Source: UBA1731 sp964567665 (lineage in GTDB: Bacteria; Verrucomicrobiota; Kiritimatiellia; RFP12; UBA1067). From it: a DNA stretch of 64,000 bases. Location: the NCBI GenBank assembly GCA_964567665.1, contig CAZMNN010000002.1, positions 1-64,000 on the forward strand. The letters are read 5' to 3'. The number at the start of each line of letters is the position of its first letter. Position 1 is the stretch's first letter. Made by a program: the position numbers and the translations under genes. Shown in pieces: positions 58,665-64,000 of the stretch. Under the pieces are notes generated by a model. The model had not been told where the DNA came from. It saw nothing but the letters and a program-made list of their open reading frames with translations, and did no database searches.

Positions 58665-61265
58665 TCACTTCACCACGAAGTTGACCATCCGCTTGGGAAC
58701 GGCTATCACCTTCACGACGGTCTTCCCTTCAAGGAACTTTTTGACGTCTGGGGCGGACTCCGCCGCCGTGCGCATTTCGTCAGCCGTCGCCGTGACCGCA
58801 ACCTTGATGCGTCCGCGAAGCTTGCCCATGACCTGCACCGGAATCTCAACTTCATTTTCCACGAGAGCAGCGGCGTCATACTTCGGCCACGGCTCATACG
58901 CAAGCGTATCCGGATGCCCAAGGAAAGCCCACAGCTCTTCGCCGAGATGCGGAGCGAACGGCGCAAGGCAGAGCACGAACTTCTCAAGGCACTCACGCGG
59001 AAGGCCAGCCCCCGACTTTACAAACCCTTCCGCTTCGTTGATGAACACCATCATTGCGGAGATTGCGGTGTTGAACGCCAGCGACTCCAAATCCTCTCCG
59101 ACCTTCTTCACCATCGCGTTCAGGGACTTGGATTCCTCCTTCGTCATGGCGCGGTCGGAGATCGCCGTCTCCGTCACCAACCGGTTTGCGCGCTTGAGGA
59201 AACGGAACACACCCTCGACACCCTTCGTAGACCACGGCTTAACCGCCTGCAGCGGACCCATGAACATCTCGTAGAGACGAAGTGAATCCGCACCGTAATC
59301 GCGGACGACATCATCCGGATTGACGACATTCTTGAGCGACTTGGACATCTTGGCGGGAAACTCGGTCAGCAGTTCCTCTTCGCCGCCCTCCTCGGCGCCG
59401 TACGGCTTGCCGTCACGCCACGTCACTCGGTCGGACGGCACCAGAACGCCACGAGACGTCTTGTACGCAATGCCGAGAATCATGCCCTGGTTCACGAGAC
59501 GCTGGAAAGGTTCCTTCGTCGGCACAAGCCCAAGGTCAAACAGCACCTTGTGCCAGAAGCGGGCATAGAGGAGATGAAGCACAGCGTGCTCCGCACCGCC
59601 CACGTAAAGATCAACAGGGAGCCACTTTTTCAGAAGGTCCTGATCAGCAAACGCCTTGTCGTTCAACGGATCGATATAGCGGAGATAGTACCAGCAAGAA
59701 CCCGCCCATTGCGGCATTGTGTTCGTCTCGCGCTTTCCCTTCCTGCCGGTGGCAGGATCGGTAACGTTCACCCAATCCTCAGCCTTGGCAAGCGGCGGCT
59801 CGCCCGTTCCTGTCGGCTTGTAGTCCTGCAGTTCCGGAAGGGTCAGGGGCAGATCGCTCTCATCAACAAGAGACTGTGTACCGTCTTCCCAGTGTATGAC
59901 CGGGAACGGCTCTCCCCAATAACGCTGACGCGAAAAGAGCCAGTCGCGAAGCTTGTACTGCGTCTTCGCACGACCAACGCCTTTCGCCTCAAGCCATTCA
60001 ATCATCTTCCTCTGTGCATCCTTGACGGAAAGGCCGGTAATGAACCCGGAGTTCACCATCACGCCGTCCGCTATGTCCGTGTAGGCTGCATCCCCGTTGT
60101 ACGGCTTGGGGCTTCCTTCAGCGCAATCCTCCACCGCATCGGACTTCCTGCCGACAACCTGATAGATCGGAAGACCAAATTTCTTCGCGAAATCAAAATC
60201 GCGCTCATCGTGCGCAGGCACAGCCATGATCGCACCCGTGCCATACGATGCAAGCACATAGTCGGAAATGAACACCGGAATCTTGTCGCCGTTGACGGGA
60301 TTCACTCCCGCTACGCCGTCAAGCCTCACGCCTGTCTTGTCCTTGTTCAGCTCTGTACGTTCGAGATCGCTCTTCGCGGCAGCCTTTCTCTGATAGGCCC
60401 GCACCTCATCGGCATTGGCAATCGCTCCGGCATCAAGCCATTTGGAGACAAGCCTGTGTTCGGGGGAAAGAACCATGTACGTGGCACCGAAAAGCGTGTC
60501 GCAGCGCGTGGTGAACACTGTGACGACATCGGATGCACCTTCGGCATCTTCGCCGCGCAGCACCTTGAAATCGACCATCGCACCGGTGGATTTGCCGATC
60601 CAGTTGCGCTGCATCTCCTTTATGCTCTCCGGCCAATCAAGATCGTCAAGATCGGCAAGGAGACGCTCCGCATACTCCGTGATCTTCAGCATCCACTGGC
60701 GCATCGGACGCCGCTCGACCGGATGGTTTCCGCGTTCAGAGCGTCCGTCGATGACCTCTTCGTTCGCGAGCACAGTGCCAAGCGCGGGACACCAGTTCAC
60801 CGGCACCTCCGCAACGTACGCAAGCCCCTTCTTGTAGAGCTGCTCAAATATCCACTGCGTCCACTTGTAGTACTTGGGATCGGTCGTGTTCACCTCGCGA
60901 TCCCAATCGTATGAAAAGCCAAGCATCCGAATCTGCTCACGGAAACGGTCTACATTCTTTTTCGTCGTGACGGCAGGATGCGTTCCCGTCTCGACAGCAT
61001 ACTGCTCCGCGGGAAGTCCGAACGCGTCCCAGCCCATCGGATGAAGCACGTTGAAGCCTCTCATCCGCTTATAGCGGCACAGTATGTCCGTCGCGGTGTA
61101 TCCTTCGGGATGTCCTACGTGCAGCCCCGCCCCCGACGGGTACGGAAACATGTCCAGACAGTAGAACTTCTGTTTCGCGCCGTCGTGTGCATCACACTTG
61201 AACGTCTTGTTCTTCAGCCAGTACGCCTGCCACTTCTTTTCAATGGCGGAAAAATTGTAGTCCAT
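58665..61265 (-). CDS. leuS: leucyl-tRNA synthetase
   Basis: 866 residues, normal for bacterial LeuRS. HIGH-type motif HVGHPEGYTATD near residue 47, CP1 editing domain with GTGAIMAVPAHDERDF, KMSKS in KMSKSLKNVVNPDD near residue 640, and C-terminal anticodon-binding and LeuRS-specific domains (VMGKLRGRIKVAV at the end). It charges tRNA-Leu and hydrolyses mischarged products. ATG 61265 starts at the conserved MDYNFSAIEKKWQ. 73 bases separate it from the upstream secreted-protein gene. Confidence 0.97.
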   Translation of the reverse strand: MDYNFSAIEKKWQAYWLKNKTFKCDAHDGAKQKFYCLDMFPYPSGAGLHVGHPEGYTATDILCRYKRMRGFNVLHPMGWDAFGLPAEQYAVETGTHPAVTTKKNVDRFREQIRMLGFSYDWDREVNTTDPKYYKWTQWIFEQLYKKGLAYVAEVPVNWCPALGTVLANEEVIDGRSERGNHPVERRPMRQWMLKITEYAERLLADLDDLDWPESIKEMQRNWIGKSTGAMVDFKVLRGEDAEGASDVVTVFTTRCDTLFGATYMVLSPEHRLVSKWLDAGAIANADEVRAYQRKAAAKSDLERTELNKDKTGVRLDGVAGVNPVNGDKIPVFISDYVLASYGTGAIMAVPAHDERDFDFAKKFGLPIYQVVGRKSDAVEDCAEGSPKPYNGDAAYTDIADGVMVNSGFITGLSVKDAQRKMIEWLEAKGVGRAKTQYKLRDWLFSRQRYWGEPFPVIHWEDGTQSLVDESDLPLTLPELQDYKPTGTGEPPLAKAEDWVNVTDPATGRKGKRETNTMPQWAGSCWYYLRYIDPLNDKAFADQDLLKKWLPVDLYVGGAEHAVLHLLYARFWHKVLFDLGLVPTKEPFQRLVNQGMILGIAYKTSRGVLVPSDRVTWRDGKPYGAEEGGEEELLTEFPAKMSKSLKNVVNPDDVVRDYGADSLRLYEMFMGPLQAVKPWSTKGVEGVFRFLKRANRLVTETAISDRAMTKEESKSLNAMVKKVGEDLESLAFNTAISAMMVFINEAEGFVKSGAGLPRECLEKFVLCLAPFAPHLGEELWAFLGHPDTLAYEPWPKYDAAALVENEVEIPVQVMGKLRGRIKVAVTATADEMRTAAESAPDVKKFLEGKTVVKVIAVPKRMVNFVVK

Positions 61266-61338
61266 CTTTATTTTCTTCTTTTGCTGATTGCGGCGCTGGC
61301 GCGCCGCGTATTGTCAAGTTGACGTCGCCATCAGATGT

Positions 61339-64000
61339 TCAGTCCGCATGGTTCATAACGGCGTTCTTGTCATTGAGCTGGTACACCGTAACCGGACCAA
61401 GCGTCTCGTCCAGCGAGAACCGGTAGAACACATTCGCGCCGGGAAACGCCCCCCAGTCGTAGCCGGCATCGGCCGGTCCCGGCAGTTCAATGCGACGGCT
61501 GAACGGATTATCGGAATCCGCCGCCCCAAAGCTTTCGGGACACAGCGTGAACCAGCGCAACGGACGCCAAACTTTATCCACAATGCCGTTCTGCAGTGCG
61601 CCCTGCACCTTGAACGTTGCGGATGTCCATGAAGAGACGTGCTCATCGTAATCGACACTTGTCGATCCCGGCTCAAGTCCACGAAGCATCTGCGGCGGAT
61701 ATGCCGCATTGGTCACGCGGTTGGATATCATCATCGTCACGCTCACGAACACGTTCGTGACGATGCGGCCGGCGCCGTGATCATACGTGACGGTCTCGCC
61801 GGCGGCCTGTGCCCCGCTGCTGTCACCCATCCCGGCCTTCAAAAGCCATTCCCAGTCAGTTGAGTTTTGGCTCACGGGCGGAATGTCAAGCCAATACATC
61901 TCCTTGAGCGAAAGGGTACACTCGGATCCGTCAGAGTTGAGAACAGGCCTGTTGTTCATGCCATAGAATCTCGCAAGATGTATCGTATCCTCGTCGTAGC
62001 TCTGCAGCCAGTCGATGATGGCGGGATAGTACGGATCGTTGGGCGCAACGCCGCCTCCTGCCTCGTCCGGCAACTTCGGCGACGCGACAGCCGAAGCCGT
62101 CACGAAAAACTTGCGCGATGCGTCATCAGCAAGCGTCATGTTCGAGAGATCGAGCGTCCACAGTCCGGAAGCGTCCTTCGCATATGAGGATGCCACCTCG
62201 ACTCCGGGAACGCCATAGCTGTTTGTGACCACCGATCCGACATCGAACCAGTTCTTCACTTCGTACACTACGCTCGTGCTGTACGTTCCCGAAACGGCGT
62301 CCTGCGGAACTATCAACACTGCGGAGCTTGACTTCACATCGCCGACCTTGACCCACATCGCATTCTTGCTGCCGGAATCGACGTTCACATACACCCATAG
62401 GTGACTTCCCTCCGGCGGCTCGAAATACGACGGATCGATGTATTGGACAGTACCATCCACAAGCTGATTCACCTTTCCGGGCGTGTTTACCATCCAGTTG
62501 GTCCAGCAGGAGGCCGTTTCACCGTGATTTGTGAACACGCCGAGCGAATAGTCCGCGTCCGAAGTGCCGTTTCCGTCCGCACCGCCATAGATCCATGCAT
62601 CATCGTTAAAGCCCTCCTTGACCTTCTCAAGAAAGTTTGTTCCGTCATAGTAGTACGAAACTCTTGAATCAAGCGTGTTCGTGGACATGAACACGGCCTC
62701 ATGCTCGACAATCCCTGTCGGGCGAAGCAGACGGAGTGCGTATGGTTTTTCTATGTCTATCACACCGCCAGCCGGAGCTATCATGCTTCCACTCCATGTG
62801 CCGTCGGCGAGGAAATTGTGTTCGGCGGTATTGTACGTTCCGGCCGAGACTGTATCAGGAGACTGCAAGGCGATGAACGCATATTGGCTTGATGAGGGTT
62901 CGGACTTGCTGGAAACCACATTCCCGTAACCAAACGAAGCAATCGGATAGCTTACATACTTGCTGCCGGACTGCAAATGTGGCACATACTCAAGCGACCA
63001 GCCAGTAAGCCCAAGGCCCGCAGGCACGGCAATCTCGATGTACTGATGCTTGCTGTCCTTGAGATCGCCGAACCGGTATGTGTTGACCTCATTGATCCAT
63101 GCGCGTTTGGGAGATATCTCGTCGAGAATCGTGTAGGCGCATTTTGCGCCACCCTTGTTGTAGAGACTTTCGGATGCGAAGACGTACCAAGACGGTTCTG
63201 TCCAGTCAGTCCCCACCTCCATGACGCGATCATGCTCGACGCCGTTCTTGTCAAGATATTTCACGTATATGTGATACTGCACGATCTGATATCCCAGCTC
63301 TCCCGACAGCTGAGGCGGAATCAGCGATGCAGCGTCGGTGGGGGAACTGTGGTAGACGAGATTGCTCTCCGTCCAGTCCTCCGCCCTTGCGAGTTCCACA
63401 TCCAAGCGTCTGTCGCCGTCTCCGGATGTCTTCCACCTGGAATAGCCCCAAGGGTTCATTCCGACATACCACGACATGAAGACGCGTATGGAGTTCAGGT
63501 CAAGCTCTTCCTCAAGCCCCGCCGGCAGGAGCTGCACCTGCATACCGAAAGACTCGTTCAGAAGAGGCTGCAGATCAGAACTCTGTATTCGATCTGCGGG
63601 GATGGATGCGTTGGAGGTCTTTCTTTCGCCGTTGAAGCGGTACGGACGCGGCGGATATGCGAACGCAAGACCTGGCGTCATGGGCTGCATCACTGTCACT
63701 TCGTCAAGCAGCACACGCTGTATCGGAACCGGATTCATCGTGCTTCCGGTGCTCCCGAACGGGACTTTTGAATCCGCACTGTGGTTGCGTCCTTCAGCGG
63801 CCGCGAACGCCGTAAGCCTCAGCGCCGTGAAATCTGAATAGTCGCTCGGCATCCGCCACAGATACTGCTGGAAGAGCGGTGAGCCCGCCGTTATCTCAAT
63901 GTTGGTGATAACCGTCCAGTTGTCGTCGTTCTCCTCCTGCGGATCCTCGCAACCCGAAATGGAGACCCAACCGTTCACACCGTTCGTCTCAAGCATACGG
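61339..64000 (-). CDS. large secreted protein with a lamin-tail-like domain, 5' part beyond the window
   Basis: At least 885 residues, open to the right edge. No signal peptide is visible because the N-terminus is missing. Beta-rich throughout: WVSISGCED near the visible start, KRAWINEVNTYRFGDLKDSKHQYIEIAVPAGLGLTGWSLEYV near residue 300 matches a lamin-tail domain (NE....G...D..EF/IE), and further Gly/Asp/Tyr-rich strands (GASTYVSYPIASFGYG-like) follow. C-terminus FYRFSLDETLGPVTVYQLNDKNAVMNHAD lacks a PEP-CTERM or other sorting signal. Probably an extracellular structural or adhesion protein. Confidence 0.7.
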   Translation of the reverse strand, partial: RMLETNGVNGWVSISGCEDPQEENDDNWTVITNIEITAGSPLFQQYLWRMPSDYSDFTALRLTAFAAAEGRNHSADSKVPFGSTGSTMNPVPIQRVLLDEVTVMQPMTPGLAFAYPPRPYRFNGERKTSNASIPADRIQSSDLQPLLNESFGMQVQLLPAGLEEELDLNSIRVFMSWYVGMNPWGYSRWKTSGDGDRRLDVELARAEDWTESNLVYHSSPTDAASLIPPQLSGELGYQIVQYHIYVKYLDKNGVEHDRVMEVGTDWTEPSWYVFASESLYNKGGAKCAYTILDEISPKRAWINEVNTYRFGDLKDSKHQYIEIAVPAGLGLTGWSLEYVPHLQSGSKYVSYPIASFGYGNVVSSKSEPSSSQYAFIALQSPDTVSAGTYNTAEHNFLADGTWSGSMIAPAGGVIDIEKPYALRLLRPTGIVEHEAVFMSTNTLDSRVSYYYDGTNFLEKVKEGFNDDAWIYGGADGNGTSDADYSLGVFTNHGETASCWTNWMVNTPGKVNQLVDGTVQYIDPSYFEPPEGSHLWVYVNVDSGSKNAMWVKVGDVKSSSAVLIVPQDAVSGTYSTSVVYEVKNWFDVGSVVTNSYGVPGVEVASSYAKDASGLWTLDLSNMTLADDASRKFFVTASAVASPKLPDEAGGGVAPNDPYYPAIIDWLQSYDEDTIHLARFYGMNNRPVLNSDGSECTLSLKEMYWLDIPPVSQNSTDWEWLLKAGMGDSSGAQAAGETVTYDHGAGRIVTNVFVSVTMMISNRVTNAAYPPQMLRGLEPGSTSVDYDEHVSSWTSATFKVQGALQNGIVDKVWRPLRWFTLCPESFGAADSDNPFSRRIELPGPADAGYDWGAFPGANVFYRFSLDETLGPVTVYQLNDKNAVMNHAD

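Overview
The window looks like a chromosomal piece of a Gram-negative, LPS-bearing bacterium of the PVC superphylum, most likely Verrucomicrobiota/Kiritimatiellia. This rests on gene style, not on a marker phylogeny: a PEP-CTERM-type sorted protein, several Tat-leader lipoproteins of the Gfo/Idh/MocA and TIM-barrel isomerase type, large secreted proteins of unknown function, LptD and LptE, BamD-like and MreB/RodA cell-wall genes, and GC-rich coding DNA. No rRNA and no CRISPR array were seen. One intact tRNA gene (Ser, anticodon TGA) is present. There is a 10-N assembly gap at 21977-21986.

Layout. 1-2.5 kb: secreted or surface proteins (a tandem-repeat protein cut by the window edge, a PEP-CTERM protein with a strong terminator, a trypsin-like lipoprotein). 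2.6-6.9 kb: a decayed Mu-like prophage on the minus strand (portal C-terminus, a toxin-like nuclease, protease fragment, two gpG-like paralogues, a gpF-like protein with a nuclease-like tail) plus a tRNA-Ile-like fragment. 7.1-10.8 kb: an operon of three proteins with exported-lipoprotein leaders (fucose mutarotase FucU, double TIM-barrel isomerase, Gfo/Idh/MocA oxidoreductase). 10.9-13.1 kb: infC-ispF-glycosyltransferase. 13.2-19.0 kb: a parvulin lipoprotein, a 1336-residue protein with two thioredoxin-like CxxC sites, and a HEAT-repeat protein. 19.1-21.9 kb: a secreted protein beside a tyrosine recombinase that is flanked by short inverted sites. 22.1-23.8 kb: a lower-GC AbiE toxin-antitoxin pair.

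24-27.7 kb: proC with two GYF-type coiled-coil proteins and a glycosyltransferase. 27.7-36.8 kb: one long minus-strand operon, mreB-mreC-mreD-mrdA-rodA-rng-lptD, joining the elongation machinery, RNase G/E and LPS export. 36.9-45.8 kb: dicarboxylate symporter, Tat metallophosphoesterase, fused siroheme decarboxylase, lptE, bamD-like gene, and two different proteins fused to PTS EIIA domains (a zinc-ribbon protein and a CPA2 antiporter). 46.1-48.2 kb: an AT-richer island with a DUF2130-type protein and two small ORFs. 48.6-54.7 kb: a reduced Tad/Flp pilus locus. 54.8-61.3 kb: dnaE and leuS. 61.3-64 kb: the C-terminal part of a large lamin-tail-domain secreted protein.

The most notable regulatory pattern is a repeated extended -10 promoter (TGn-TATAAT or TGn-TACAAT), often only 6-9 bases from the start codon, which implies frequent leaderless mRNAs. 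infC appears to use a non-standard ATC start codon.
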